64,000 nt of DNA from Rhodothermus marinus (GCF_009936275.1 NZ_AP019797.1:2897890-2961889); one strand, 5' to 3'. Counted from the first letter of the stretch, positions 7,851-17,365 are shown. Notes: a model not told the origin generated them from the letters alone. A program made the numbers and translations.

Positions 7851-8891
7851 ATGCAGGCCTTCATCCCCTACGTGCAGGCCGTCGGGCGCGGCGAAAAACT
7901 CAAGCGCGACCTGACCCGCGAGGAAGCCCGCGAGGCCATGCGCCTGATGCTCGACGGCACGGCCACCCCTGCCCAGATCGGCGCCTTTCTGATTACGCAG
8001 CGCGTCAAGGGCGAGACGGCCGACGAGATCGAAGGCTTCGTCGAGGCGGCCCGGACCTTCTGCCAGCAGATTCGTCCCCGTGTTCCGAATCTGCTGGATC
8101 TGGGCGTGCCCTACGACGGCAAGGCACGCACGCCCCAGCTCGCCCCGGCCATCGCATTGATCGTGGCGGCGGCCGGACAGCCCGTCGTGCTTCATGGCGC
8201 GCCCGGTGTGCCCACCAAGCAGGGCGTTACGCCGGCCCACGTACTCGAGGCGCTGGGCATTCCGGCCGAGCAGGCCCCCGAGGCCGTTGCCCACCAGCTC
8301 GAAACGCTGGGCATCGGTTACCTGCACGCGCCCCGCTTCGCGCCGGCCTGGCACGCGCTGACGCCCATCCGCCAGCAGTTCGGCCTCCGCACCGCACTCA
8401 ACACGGTGGAAAAGCTCCTCAATCCGGCCGGCGCTTCCCGCTGCGTGGCCGGTTTTTTCCATCGCAACTACCTGCTCCGGATGCGCGCGGCCGTCCATCG
8501 GCTCTTTCCCGGAAGCTGGCTCGTGCAGGGCATCGAGGGATCCATCGAATGCCGGGCGGGTCGCACCACGCACCTGTATCCGGTCGATGAAGCGGCCGAG
8601 CCGCTTGTGGTCGAAGCACCGAGGCTGGGCTTTGCCACGTCGGACGATACCGAAGTGCCCGCCGATCCCGCCGTCCATGCTGAGATTACCCGGAGCATTC
8701 TGACCGATCGGCCGAGTCCCAGTCGGGATACCGCCCTGCTGACGGCCGGCGTCCTGCTTTACGTGAGCGGCCGGGCCGACCGGCTGGCCGACGGGATCGA
8801 ACAGGCCCGGGCCACGCTCGCCGACGGAAAAGCCTTCCGTCTGCTACAGCAGTGGATGGAGACGGTGCGCACCTCGGTCCCGAGTTCTTGA
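7851..8891 (+). CDS. TrpD2/YbiB-like anthranilate phosphoribosyltransferase homologue
   Basis: The 346-residue product has the helical N-terminal domain and alpha/beta domain of the anthranilate phosphoribosyltransferase/thymidine phosphorylase fold (LTREEAREAMRLMLDGTATPAQIGAFLI near residues 20-50). The glycine-rich phosphate loop of true TrpD is replaced by LDLGVPYDGKARTPQL, as in the YbiB/TrpD2 subgroup, members of which bind nucleic acid rather than make tryptophan precursors. No other trp gene is nearby. It is the last gene of the apparent sulfur operon. A 176-bp dispersed repeat lies directly downstream. Confidence 0.8.
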   Translation: MQAFIPYVQAVGRGEKLKRDLTREEAREAMRLMLDGTATPAQIGAFLITQRVKGETADEIEGFVEAARTFCQQIRPRVPNLLDLGVPYDGKARTPQLAPAIALIVAAAGQPVVLHGAPGVPTKQGVTPAHVLEALGIPAEQAPEAVAHQLETLGIGYLHAPRFAPAWHALTPIRQQFGLRTALNTVEKLLNPAGASRCVAGFFHRNYLLRMRAAVHRLFPGSWLVQGIEGSIECRAGRTTHLYPVDEAAEPLVVEAPRLGFATSDDTEVPADPAVHAEITRSILTDRPSPSRDTALLTAGVLLYVSGRADRLADGIEQARATLADGKAFRLLQQWMETVRTSVPSS

Positions 8892-8899
8892 ACGGACGT

Positions 8900-9075
8900 T
8901 ATACGATTTCCAGAAAATCCATGTGAGAAAGCACGGGCGCACACGGCAATGCGCCCCTACAGATCCTTGACGTTTTCCCTATCCCGTAGGGGCGGACCCC
9001 TGTGTCCGCCCGATCATACCCGCCGGACCACGTCCGCCACACGGGGTGTGGCACTCTCTCATGCACCGGTAAATC
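8900..9075 (+). repeat. Dispersed 176-bp structured repeat, copy A
   Basis: This copy and the one at 42459-42637 share most of their sequence in the same orientation, from TATACGATTTCCAGAAAATC to CGGTAAATC. Inside are three nested or adjacent inverted repeats: GGGCGCA/TGCGCCC, GCCCCTAC/GTAGGGGC and GGGCGGA/TCCGCCC. It lies between convergent genes and directly follows the TrpD2-like stop codon, so it may act as a terminator or RNA-stability element. No coding potential is evident. Confidence 0.85.
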
Positions 9076-9639
9076 TTACCCTTCCTGCAGCGCGGCCACC
9101 GCCTGGCGACAGAAGGAGAGCACCAGCCGAAGATGCGTGTGGAGCACCGGCACCAGCGCCAGCCGCTCCATGCGCTCCTGCGGGAGTTCCGGAAGGCCCG
9201 GTGGACTGATCCGTCCCATCCAGAGCGCCATCTTTTCCCTAAGCAGCCGCTCGCCAGGGAACTGTCCGGCCGGAAGATGCGCCTCGTAGAAGGCCTGCTT
9301 GCGCTGCAATCGGCCATACACCTCCTGCCCGGTCGCTTCCAGTAGGGTCCGGTCTTCCGCGCTGAGCAGCATACCGCCCAGCAGGTAGTCGCGATAGGTG
9401 AACGGAAGGGCCTGCAGGGCAGGGACGACCGCCTGCGTCAGTTCGGCCTGCTCCCGGAGCCCCACCTCGGCCGCCCGAGCCGTCGCCGTGGCCACCAGAC
9501 AGAGCGTCTCTTCGGCCACCAGCTCGGGATCGGCCATGTCGATGGATTCGAGCACGCGGCCGATCAGGTCCTGCGTCGTGCTCAGCGCTCCCGTCGTCGC
9601 AAACGTCGCAATCCGGGCCGCCTGGGTAATCAAACGCAT
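9076..9639 (-). CDS. Hypothetical helical protein
   Basis: The 187-residue protein starts at the ATG giving MRLITQAARIATFATTG. Upstream in-frame codons have low-complexity coding and overlap the divergent regulator gene, so the longer reading is unlikely. The sequence is predicted mostly helical, with many Leu, Ala and Glu residues and no transmembrane segment, cysteine motif or nucleotide-binding site. I do not recognise it. It is divergently arranged with the REC-GGDEF-REC gene, and only 73 bp separate the two starts. Confidence 0.65.
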   Translation of the reverse strand: MRLITQAARIATFATTGALSTTQDLIGRVLESIDMADPELVAEETLCLVATATARAAEVGLREQAELTQAVVPALQALPFTYRDYLLGGMLLSAEDRTLLEATGQEVYGRLQRKQAFYEAHLPAGQFPGERLLREKMALWMGRISPPGLPELPQERMERLALVPVLHTHLRLVLSFCRQAVAALQEG

Positions 9640-9712
9640 TGAATCGACGGTATAACCTTTGCTGTACGGTTGTTGTCCTACCGGAATGCCCAGGCATTGT
9701 GTTCCGCAAAAG

Positions 9713-11281
9713 ATGCCCTCACTGCCCCCCGCTACCCAGGAAGGAATTGTTGCCCTCCTTGACAGCCTGGAAGTAACCCTGTTGAATCTGGAAAATGGTT
9801 CACCGCAGGCGGTGATTACCGGGCTGCGTCTGCTGGTGCGCACTGCCCAGCTACTGGCTCCCTTTGCCAATCAACCCGAAGTTGCTGCGTTGCAACGGGA
9901 AATTCAGCAAATTCTTGCTTACTCAGAGTTCTCGCAGACCCAGCCGGTCCGAGAAATTCTTGTCGAAACCAAAAAGGTTCTGGAGCAACTCGCTGCCCGC
10001 ATGACCGGTGTTCAGGTACGCCTCCTGCTCGTAGAACCGGATGACGGGCTGGCGGATCTTTTAACCACCATGCTACAGACCCCGTATCGTCAGATCCATC
10101 GCGTTGCCACTGCTACGGAAGCCCAGCAGTGGTTGCAACAGCAGTCGGCCCACCTGATCATCACCGAGCTTTTTCTGCCGGATCTGGACGGACGCTCGCT
10201 GATCCTGTGGATTCGCCAACAGCCGCAAACGCAACAGACACCCATTCTGGTGCTTTCGGCGCATCTTTCGTCGGCCGTCAAAGCAGAATGCTATGCACTG
10301 GGCGCCGACGACGTACTGGAAAAGCCCTTTGATCCTGCCGAATTGTCGCTCATCGTCGCCTCGCTACTGCAGCGCATGATTCTACAGCAGGGGAGCGATC
10401 CCTTAACCGGATTACCGGGCCGGGCATTGCTGGAAGAAACGTTCGGGCGGCTGCAACAGCTGCATCGCCAGACCGGAGCCCCCTTCTGCGTCGCATTTGT
10501 CGATCTGGATCGCTTTGCCGAAATCAACAAACGCTACGGTACGGCCATTGCCGATGCCATCCTGCGTCAGGTTGCCTGGCATTTCGGGCGGCTGTTACGA
10601 CCTGGAGATGTGGTGGGCCGCTGGGAGGCCGACACATTCTGTCTTTTGCTGCCGGATACGTCCGAAACCCAGGCCCGTCTGCTGCTGGAACGTATCCTGG
10701 AAGCCCTGCAGACGGAGCCGATCAAACTGGCGGAGACGCCACCCCTCACGCTTTCGTTTTCAGCCTGCATCTTTCCACTTTCCGGAAACAAGCCGGTACG
10801 TCTGATGGATCTGCATCAACAGAGCCAGCAGTGCCTGCAGCGACGGCGTGCGGATGCGCCTGTTCGGTCAATTCAGGAACATGTCACACACAAACCCCGC
10901 ATTCTGTTGGTCGAAGATGACCCCGACATTGCCAGCCTCATCCAGATACGACTGCAGCGCGATGGGTACGAAGTCGTGCACCTGGCTAACGGCCGCGAAG
11001 CTGCCGAATGGGCCCGACAGCACACGGCCGATCTGGTCATTCTCGATGTCAAACTACCCGGAATGGACGGCTTTGAGCTGCTCGCTTTTCTGCGAGCGCA
11101 GCCCGCTTTTGCCGAAGTGCCCATTGTGATGCTGACCAGCCTGAGCCAGGAACAGCATGTCGTTCGGGGTTTTGAGCTGGGTGCCGACGATTACGTGGTG
11201 AAGCCCTTCTCGCCGGTTGAATTGAGTGCCCGGGTGCGCCGGCTGCTGCATCGACAGACGCCGCAACTGGTTACGCTCTGA
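9713..11281 (+). CDS. REC-GGDEF-REC response regulator with degenerate active sites
   Basis: This 522-residue cytoplasmic signalling protein has a helical N-terminal region (1-100), a receiver domain (about 100-220), a GGDEF domain (about 225-385) and a second receiver (about 395-520). In the first receiver the phosphoacceptor Asp is Glu (LIITELFLPDLDG). In the GGDEF domain the signature is EADTF, so cyclase activity is unlikely, yet the RxxD product-binding I-site remains just upstream (RPGDVVGRWEADTF). The C-terminal receiver looks intact (LVEDDPD, LVILDVKLPGMDGFE, conserved Lys in VVKPF). ATG at 9713 gives MPSLPPATQEG; an in-frame ATG at 9659 is possible. The HEAT gene starts 7 bp downstream, so the pair is likely an operon. 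Confidence 0.85.
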   Translation: MPSLPPATQEGIVALLDSLEVTLLNLENGSPQAVITGLRLLVRTAQLLAPFANQPEVAALQREIQQILAYSEFSQTQPVREILVETKKVLEQLAARMTGVQVRLLLVEPDDGLADLLTTMLQTPYRQIHRVATATEAQQWLQQQSAHLIITELFLPDLDGRSLILWIRQQPQTQQTPILVLSAHLSSAVKAECYALGADDVLEKPFDPAELSLIVASLLQRMILQQGSDPLTGLPGRALLEETFGRLQQLHRQTGAPFCVAFVDLDRFAEINKRYGTAIADAILRQVAWHFGRLLRPGDVVGRWEADTFCLLLPDTSETQARLLLERILEALQTEPIKLAETPPLTLSFSACIFPLSGNKPVRLMDLHQQSQQCLQRRRADAPVRSIQEHVTHKPRILLVEDDPDIASLIQIRLQRDGYEVVHLANGREAAEWARQHTADLVILDVKLPGMDGFELLAFLRAQPAFAEVPIVMLTSLSQEQHVVRGFELGADDYVVKPFSPVELSARVRRLLHRQTPQLVTL

Positions 11282-11288
11282 CGCCTGT

Positions 11289-12377
11289 ATGCTGGAGACC
11301 CTCCTGCAGAAGTTACTGGAGTTTACATTCGGAGATCGGCTCTTTCGGGTGGCGCTACTCATGCTCTACGGGCTGAGTGCGCTGGCCGGCTTGCTCATCA
11401 TTACCGCCGTGCTGCTACGTGCCCTACGCGACTATCAGCAGCGGCAGCGCCAGAAGCGGGAACAACGCTGGTATCCTCTTTTACTGGCCGTTTTAACCGA
11501 TGCACAACCGCCCCAGGCCCTATGGGCCCAGGTATCTCCCAAAGAGGCAATGGATTTCTGTGCATTCCTGTACCGATTCGCCCGGCGTGTAACCGGAAGC
11601 GAGCTGGAACGACTGCACGCGCTGGCAGCCCCTTATTTGCCCCGACTGGAGCGGCAAGTGTTTCGGGGAACACCGGAAGAGCGGGCCTTCCGCCTCCAGA
11701 TTCTCGGCGTATTGGGCCGACACACGCAAACCGAGCTGCTGGTTCAGGCGCTGGACGATCCGGCCCCGCTCGTAGTCCTGGTCGCGTTTCGCCAGCTGGC
11801 CCATCCAGAGACGGCCTATCTTGCGCCGATTCTGATCGATCGGATGCCCCGTTTGCATCAGACATCACCAGCGCTCTTAGCTGCATTACTGGCCCGGCTG
11901 GGCTTTGATGCCCTGCCTGCCCTGCGCCAGGCGTTGCTGGACGAACACCGGCCGGTATGGGTGCGCGTCGTGCTGGCCGATGCCCTGCACCGCCTGAACG
12001 ATCCACGAGGAGCGCATCTGGCGGCCGATCTGCTGCAGCATCCCGACCTTCCGGCCGAGCTGGTACAGGCGTTGCTCCGATTGATCACGGTGGCTGGCAC
12101 ACCCGCGCATCAGGAAGCCATCCTCCCCTACCTGCAACACCCGGACGAAGCCGTTCGGGTGGAAGCGGTCCGTTCCCTGGGCGCCGTCGGCAGCGAAGCA
12201 CAACTTCCACGGCTGGCGGCGTCCCTTCAGGATCCCTCGCCATGGGTCGCCATGGCGGCGGCCCGTGCTCTCAAACAGCGCCAGGCCATCACGCTACTAC
12301 AGGAGGCCGCCCGCCAGCCAGCGCTGCGCCCTCTGATCGAACAAGTGCTGCACGAAGACTCGGCAAGTATCCCATGA
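11289..12377 (+). CDS. Membrane-anchored HEAT-repeat protein
   Basis: The 362-residue protein has one hydrophobic segment (about residues 19-42, VALLMLYGLSALAGLLIITA) followed by a basic stretch (LRDYQQRQRQKREQR) and then a run of alpha-helical HEAT-like repeats with Asp/Pro turns (DPAPLVVLVAFRQLAHPE, HPDEAVRVEAVRSLGAVGSE, DPSPWVAMAAARALKQ). HEAT arrays usually bind other proteins. The topology suggests a cytoplasmic scaffold tethered to the inner membrane. It follows the response-regulator gene by 7 bp, so it may be its partner. An IS-like element begins 34 bp after its stop codon. Confidence 0.8.
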   Translation: MLETLLQKLLEFTFGDRLFRVALLMLYGLSALAGLLIITAVLLRALRDYQQRQRQKREQRWYPLLLAVLTDAQPPQALWAQVSPKEAMDFCAFLYRFARRVTGSELERLHALAAPYLPRLERQVFRGTPEERAFRLQILGVLGRHTQTELLVQALDDPAPLVVLVAFRQLAHPETAYLAPILIDRMPRLHQTSPALLAALLARLGFDALPALRQALLDEHRPVWVRVVLADALHRLNDPRGAHLAADLLQHPDLPAELVQALLRLITVAGTPAHQEAILPYLQHPDEAVRVEAVRSLGAVGSEAQLPRLAASLQDPSPWVAMAAARALKQRQAITLLQEAARQPALRPLIEQVLHEDSASIP

Positions 12378-12410
12378 GCCAGGCGTTGCTTGCATTGCTT
12401 GCTGTTCACC

Positions 12411-13523
12411 AGGGTTGTCACTCTATGCAGTAGTGATTATAATTAGGGGCAGGAGGTGAACCATGGCTCGAAAAGCATCACCGGACAACCCACCCTGTCC
12501 CCGTTGTGGCGACAAGCACACGGTCCGCAACGGGCATAAAGATGGCCGCCCGCGCTGGGTCTGTCGCGGCTGCGGCCGTTCCTTCGGTCTCACCCTGGGC
12601 ACCCCGATGTATCGCCTGCGCACCCCACCGGCCGAAGTGGCCCGTGCCCTGCTCCTCGTCATGCGGCGGGGGAGTTTGAGCGCCGCCGAGGAGATCACGG
12701 GCCACAAGTATGAGACGATCGGCCGTTGGCTGCGTCGGGCGGCCGACCATGCGGAGGCCATTACCCGGGCGTTGGTCCAGGAGCTCCAGCTGAGCCAGCT
12801 GGAGGTGGACGCCTTTTGGTCCTTTGTCAAAAAAAGTGTGCGGATGCTGGAGCAGGGTCGGGCCAGACAGGCGAAGTGGGCCCTCGTTGGGGATGTTTGA
12901 GCCAGGACCGGGCCAGTCGCTTTGTGGTGGCCTGGGCCTTTGGAGCGACGGAGGACGAGCTGGCCCCTGAGGTGGTGCGCCTGACGCGCCAACGCACCCG
13001 TGCGCAGGCCGGTGTGCCCTGGGTCAGTGATGGCCGGAAGGTCTACCGCAGGGTCATTTGCCAGGTGTATCGCGCCCCCAACCGACCGGCAAACGGGGGC
13101 GTCCACCGCTGGTGCTGCGGGAGGATGTGCGTCTTACGCAGGCCGTCAAGCGACGCGTGGGCGGGCGGGTCGTCGGTGTTGCGGTGCGCCCGGTCGTGGG
13201 GGAGCCGGTCGCCTGTCCCTACTGTGTGCACGCGGAACGCCTCAACGGGGTGTTGCGAGATCGGCTCAACGCCTTGACGCGCAAAACCCATGCTTTTGCG
13301 AAGAAGCCGACGAGCTGGGAGGCGCTGGTGCGGCTTTGTTTGTTCGAGCACAACTGGATGCGTCCGCATCGGGCGTTGCGAGAGCGCGTTGGAGGCTTGC
13401 CGGGCGGGCGGCGCTATCGGCCCCGCACGCCAGCTATGGCGATTGGCCTGGCTGAGCATGTCTGGAGTTGGGAAGAATTCCTGAGTTTCAGACATTATCA
13501 ATACAAGAGGGAGTGACAACCCT
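12411..13523 (+). mobile_element. IS1-like insertion sequence with 13-bp terminal inverted repeats
   Basis: The element is bounded by perfect inverted repeats: AGGGTTGTCACTC at 12411-12423 and GAGTGACAACCCT at 13511-13523, for a total of 1113 bp. It carries one transposase reading frame broken twice (see separate entry), whose stop codon overlaps the right repeat. I see no clear target-site duplication in the flanks (CACC on the left, CGATC on the right), which suggests an old insertion or later rearrangement. Confidence 0.85.
12463..13516 (+). pseudogene. IS1-family transposase, interrupted by two frameshifts
   Basis: The N-terminus is a zinc ribbon (CPRCG then CRGCGRSFG) followed by a helix-turn-helix region, as in IS1-type transposases. 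Three acidic catalytic candidates are spread over three reading frames: Asp in LEVDAFWSFVKK (frame 1), Asp in VPWVSDGRKVYRR (frame 3) and Glu in HAERLNGVLRDRL (frame 2). The first shift falls near 12890-12900, where frame 1 stops at a TGA. The second falls at or near the C5 run at 13075-13079. IS1 elements use one programmed -1 shift, so the first could be functional; the second is most simply a mutation. The reading frame starts after a good GGAGG site. Confidence 0.85.
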
Positions 13524-13551
13524 CGATCGGGCTGTTGTATCGCCGGTAGGC

Positions 13552-14541
13552 TCAGGCGCCGTCCGCGTCCTCCTCGGTCGCGCCGCTGATGGCCCGGCGC
13601 ATCTCGGTGTCGGCCTGGATGTTGCGCAGGTTGTAGTAGTCGAGCACGCCCAGGTTGCCGTTGCGCAGCGCCTCGGCAATCGCCTTCGGGATCTCGGCCT
13701 CGGCCTCGACTACCTTGGCCCGCATCTCCTGCACGAGCGCCCGCATTTCCTGCTCACGCGCCACGGCAGCCGCCCGCCGCTCTTCGGCTTTGGCGCGCGC
13801 CACGCGCAGGTCGGCCTCGGCCTGGTCGGTCTGCAGCTTGGCCCCGATGTTCTCACCGACGTCCACATCGGCAATGTCGATCGACAGGATCTCGAAGGCG
13901 GTGCCGGCATCCAGCCCCTTCTCGAGCACGGTCTTCGAAATGCGGTCCGGATTTTCCAGCACCTCCTTGTGCGAATCGGCCGAGCCGATCGTCGAGACGA
14001 TACCCTCACCCACGCGCGCGATGATCGTCTCCTCGCCGGCGCCACCCACCAGGCGTTCGATGTTCGCCCGCACGGTCACGCGGGCGATGGCCCGCACCTG
14101 AATGCCGTCCTTGGCCACGGCCGAGACGGGCGGCGTTTCGATCACCTTGGGATTGACCGACACCTGCACCGCTTCGTACACATCGCGTCCGGCCAGATCG
14201 ATGGCGGCCGCCCGCTCGAAGGTCAGGTCGATGTTGGCCTTGTCGGCGGAGATGAGGGCGTTGACCACCTTCTGCACGTTACCGCCCGCCAGGTAGTGCG
14301 CTTCGAGCTGGGCCGTCTCCAGATAGATGCCCGCCTTGTGCGCCGTGATGAGCGGCTTGACGATCAGATGCGGCGGCACCTTGCGCAGCCGCATGCCCAC
14401 CAGATCGCGCAGCAACTTGAGCCGGACGCCCGAGAAATAGGCCGTAATCCAGAGACCGACCGGCACAAAGTAGAAGAACAGCGCCAGCCCGGCCACGATG
14501 AGCACCAGCAGAATCAGGCCGGAAGAGAACAGGAATTCCAT
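13552..14541 (-). CDS. floA: Flotillin-like protein FloA
   Basis: This 329-residue protein of the UPF0365/FloA family organises lipid-ordered membrane microdomains. Residues 5-28 form a hydrophobic membrane hairpin or anchor ([21 protein letters not shown]). It is followed by the SPFH-like domain ([25 protein letters not shown]) and an Ala/Glu/Arg-rich coiled-coil tail ([20 protein letters not shown]). Length and motif order match Bacillus FloA. A strong hairpin terminator separates it from the upstream moaC, so it should have its own promoter. The gene begins just inside the right flank of the insertion element. Confidence 0.95.
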   Translation of the reverse strand: MEFLFSSGLILLVLIVAGLALFFYFVPVGLWITAYFSGVRLKLLRDLVGMRLRKVPPHLIVKPLITAHKAGIYLETAQLEAHYLAGGNVQKVVNALISADKANIDLTFERAAAIDLAGRDVYEAVQVSVNPKVIETPPVSAVAKDGIQVRAIARVTVRANIERLVGGAGEETIIARVGEGIVSTIGSADSHKEVLENPDRISKTVLEKGLDAGTAFEILSIDIADVDVGENIGAKLQTDQAEADLRVARAKAEERRAAAVAREQEMRALVQEMRAKVVEAEAEIPKAIAEALRNGNLGVLDYYNLRNIQADTEMRRAISGATEEDADGA

Positions 14542-14553
14542 GGCGATCTCCAG

Positions 14554-14593
14554 AAAAAATTTAGCCGCGTGGTGCTACAAGGTACCACGCGGC
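14554..14593 (-). terminator. Rho-independent terminator downstream of moaC
   Basis: A perfect 10-bp stem (GCCGCGTGGT 14564-14573 with ACCACGCGGC 14584-14593) is followed on the minus strand by an AT-rich tract ending in six T residues. It lies between moaC and floA, which are transcribed in the same direction. Confidence 0.8.
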
Positions 14594-14618
14594 GTGTACG
14601 TGCGCAACCGGCCGAAAG

Positions 14619-15134
14619 TTACTCCGAACGGGCCGGCATCTTTCGGTAGTCGCCGCTGGCACCGCCGGTCTTGGCCAGCAATTGAATATCGGTGATGACG
14701 ATCTCCTTCGAAAGCGATTTGCACATGTCGTAGATGGTCAGCGCCGCAATCGAAACGGCCGTCAGCGCCTCCATCTCGACGCCGGTCGGACCGGTGGCTT
14801 TCGTGTAGGCGCGAATTTCGATGCTGTTCGTTTCTTCGTTGGGTTTCAGTTCCAGGTCGACAGCCGTCAGGTTCACGTGATGGCAGAGCGGGATGAGCAG
14901 GCTGGTCTGCTTGGCGCCCATGATGCCCGCAATCTGGGCCACCGTCAGCACGTCGCCCTTGCGCACCTGATTTTCGGTGATGGCTCGGAGCACCTCCGGC
15001 GGTACGATCACGCGTCCGCTGGCCACGGCCGTCCGCACGGTCAGTCCTTTAACCGAGACGTCCACCATGCGCACGCCCCCTTCCGGATTCAGGTGCGTCA
15101 GCGCGTAGGCCGGTGTCTGCAGTTCGTCGGTCAT
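14619..15134 (-). CDS. moaC: Cyclic pyranopterin monophosphate synthase
   Basis: MoaC works with the radical-SAM enzyme MoaA in the first step of molybdenum-cofactor synthesis. The 171-residue product has the family signatures GGVRMVDVSVKGLTVRTA, IPLCHHVNLTAVD (substrate-binding His pair) and TGPTGVEMEALTAVSIAALTIYDMCKS, ending in the conserved KTGGASGDYR. It stands alone: no other molybdenum-cofactor gene is in the window, and it is bounded by a terminator and by the start of an unrelated amidohydrolase cluster. Confidence 0.96.
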   Translation of the reverse strand: MTDELQTPAYALTHLNPEGGVRMVDVSVKGLTVRTAVASGRVIVPPEVLRAITENQVRKGDVLTVAQIAGIMGAKQTSLLIPLCHHVNLTAVDLELKPNEETNSIEIRAYTKATGPTGVEMEALTAVSIAALTIYDMCKSLSKEIVITDIQLLAKTGGASGDYRKMPARSE

Positions 15135-15210
15135 CGTTACGACACTTGATGCTTAGATAAGGTATCGGCTTGCAATCCGGCCGAATAAACGGTCCGATTC
15201 GCAAGGAAGT

Positions 15211-16905
15211 TCACGGCGAAGCCGGGCACAGGCCGGCGGCTTCAGGGTCGTGGTAGACGCACCGCCCCCCGAAAAAGGTGGCCAGCACCCGGGTTTGCAG
15301 GATTTGCTCCGGCGGCACGGTCATGATGTCGTGTGAAAGCACGACGAAATCAGCATACTTGCCGGGCGTCAGCGAGCCCAGCTCGTGCTCCTGAAAGGCG
15401 GCATAGGCGGCGTCGAGCGTAAAGGCGCGGAGTGCTTCCTCGCGCGTAAGCCGCTGCTCGGGATACCAGCCACCTTCCGGCCAGCCCTCGGCGTCCTGCC
15501 GCGTGATGGCCGCATAAAAGCCCAGCAGCGGGTTGGCCGACTCGACGGGAAAGTCGGACCCGAAGGCCAGCCGCACGCCGTGCTCCAGGAACGTGCGCCA
15601 GGCGTAGGCACCGCGCACGCGCTCGGGGCCCAGTCGGTCCTCGGCCCAGTACATGTCGCTGGTGGCGTGCGTCGGCTGCATCGAGGCGATCAGGTCCAGC
15701 TCGGCAAAGCGGGCAAAATCCTCCGGCGCCACCACCTGGGCATGCTCCACCCGGTGGCGGCCTACCGTGCGCCCGAGCGTGCGCAGCGCCTTTTCGTAGG
15801 CATTCAGCACCACCCGCACACCCCGGTCGCCGATGGCGTGCGTGTTGACCTGGAAGCCGCACTTCATCGCTCGCTGCACCATGTCGGCAAACACCTCGGG
15901 CTCGTGGCGCAGCAATCCACGGTTACCCGGATCGTCGCTGTAATCCGCCAGCAGCGCAGCTCCCCGGCTACCCAGTGCCCCGTCGATGTAGAACTTGACG
16001 GAACGCACGGTCAGACGTCCGCCGTAGTCCAGCAGCGGACCATGCTCGCAGAAGTAGTCGAATGCTTTCCCGAGGCCGTCCACCATCACGTAAAGCCGAA
16101 GCGTCAGCGTGCCCGCATCAACGGCCTGTTGATAGCGACGAATGGTTGCCAGACCGGCCCCGGCGTCATGCACGCCCGTCAGCCCGAAGCGATTGGCCTC
16201 GGCCACGGCCCGGCGCAAGGCCTCTTCCAGCTCGGCCTCGGAGGGCGGCGGGATATGCCGGGCGATCAGGTCCATTGCCTCGTCGATGAACACGCCCGTG
16301 GGGCTTCCCTCGGCATCGCGCACGATGTGTCCGCCTTCGGGATCGGGAATCTGTTCGGTGAGCAGTGCCGGATTGGCCCGTCGGATGGCGGCCGTATTGG
16401 CCCAGGCGGCGTGTCCGTCGATGCGCACCAGCCAGACCGGCCGCTCCGGAAAGACCTCGTCCAGCATCTGCCGGGTGGGAAATTCCTTCACGGGCCAGTC
16501 GTTCTGGTCCCAGCCCCGGCCCAGCAGCCAGGCGTCCTCGGGGAGCTGGCGCGCAAACTCTCGCAAACGCTCCAGGATTTCCTCGACGGAACGCGTGCCG
16601 GTCAGATCGGCCCGCAGGCGGCTCAGTCCCAGGCCCATCAGGTGGGCATGTGCGTCGATGAAGCCCGGCACGACGGCGCGGCCCTGCAGGTCGATGTGCG
16701 GCGCATCGGGATAGGCGGCCGTCAATTGCGCGGTGGTACCGACCATCAGGATGCGGTCGCCCCGCACGGCCATGGCCTCGGCCACCGGCTGCGCCGGATC
16801 GACCGTGTAGAGCCGGCCGTTGATCAGCACGTAATCGGCCTGTCCACGTACCTGCATGGGAAGTAGCAACATGGCCGCCAGAAGTATAGCACCTCCGCCT
16901 TTCAT
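15211..16905 (-). CDS. Exported amidohydrolase (YtcJ-like)
   Basis: This 564-residue metal-dependent hydrolase of the amidohydrolase superfamily begins with a signal peptide ([18 protein letters not shown], then VRGQA). It has the metal-binding HxH of the first TIM-barrel strand ([13 protein letters not shown]), later histidines in [11 protein letters not shown] and HRVEHAQVV, and the catalytic Asp in FGSDFPVES. The YtcJ/LAF3 group acts on N-substituted amides or formamides; the real substrate is unknown. Its ATG overlaps the dtd stop by 4 bp, so it is translationally coupled to the dtd-rdgB genes, even though it is predicted to be exported and they are cytoplasmic. Confidence 0.9.
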   Translation of the reverse strand: MKGGGAILLAAMLLLPMQVRGQADYVLINGRLYTVDPAQPVAEAMAVRGDRILMVGTTAQLTAAYPDAPHIDLQGRAVVPGFIDAHAHLMGLGLSRLRADLTGTRSVEEILERLREFARQLPEDAWLLGRGWDQNDWPVKEFPTRQMLDEVFPERPVWLVRIDGHAAWANTAAIRRANPALLTEQIPDPEGGHIVRDAEGSPTGVFIDEAMDLIARHIPPPSEAELEEALRRAVAEANRFGLTGVHDAGAGLATIRRYQQAVDAGTLTLRLYVMVDGLGKAFDYFCEHGPLLDYGGRLTVRSVKFYIDGALGSRGAALLADYSDDPGNRGLLRHEPEVFADMVQRAMKCGFQVNTHAIGDRGVRVVLNAYEKALRTLGRTVGRHRVEHAQVVAPEDFARFAELDLIASMQPTHATSDMYWAEDRLGPERVRGAYAWRTFLEHGVRLAFGSDFPVESANPLLGFYAAITRQDAEGWPEGGWYPEQRLTREEALRAFTLDAAYAAFQEHELGSLTPGKYADFVVLSHDIMTVPPEQILQTRVLATFFGGRCVYHDPEAAGLCPASP

Positions 16906-17363
16906 GACAGTGCGTTCTTCGGCTTACGTTCCACCCAGAGCGTGACGGGCCCGTCGTTGACCAGCCGCACGCGCATCATGGCGCCAAAGACGCCCGTCGG
17001 CACCGGCCGTCCCAGCTCCTTTGAAAGTTGTTCCACGAAGTACCGGTAGAGCGGTTCGGCCTTTTCGGGCGGGGCCGATTCGGTAAACGAGGGCCGGTGC
17101 CCACGCGAGGCATCGCCGTAGAGCGTGAATTGCGACACGACAAGTGCCTCGCCGCCGATGTCGCGCAAGGAGCGATTCATCTTTCCTTCCTCATCCGGGA
17201 AAATACGGAGGTTGGCGCACTTGCGGGCCAGCCAGTCGGCCTCGGCTTCCGTATCGTTGCGGTGCACACCCAGCAGAATCAGCAGGCCCGTTCCGATGGC
17301 GCCGGTGATCCGGCCATCCACTTCCACGGAAGCTTCCGAAACGCGCTGCACTAATGCAACCAT
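16902..17363 (-). CDS. dtd: D-aminoacyl-tRNA deacylase
   Basis: Dtd hydrolyses D-aminoacyl-tRNAs and mischarged glycyl-tRNA-Ala. The 153-residue product starts at [17 protein letters not shown], the conserved N-terminus; an upstream in-frame start would add nine residues lacking in homologues. Key motifs are [17 protein letters not shown] and the cross-subunit GxVPxGV-like segment ([12 protein letters not shown], with the Gly-cisPro replaced in order as seen in the family). It sits between rdgB (2 bp away) and the amidohydrolase (ATGA overlap). Confidence 0.95.
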   Translation of the reverse strand: MVALVQRVSEASVEVDGRITGAIGTGLLILLGVHRNDTEAEADWLARKCANLRIFPDEEGKMNRSLRDIGGEALVVSQFTLYGDASRGHRPSFTESAPPEKAEPLYRYFVEQLSKELGRPVPTGVFGAMMRVRLVNDGPVTLWVERKPKNALS

Positions 17364-17365
17364 CT

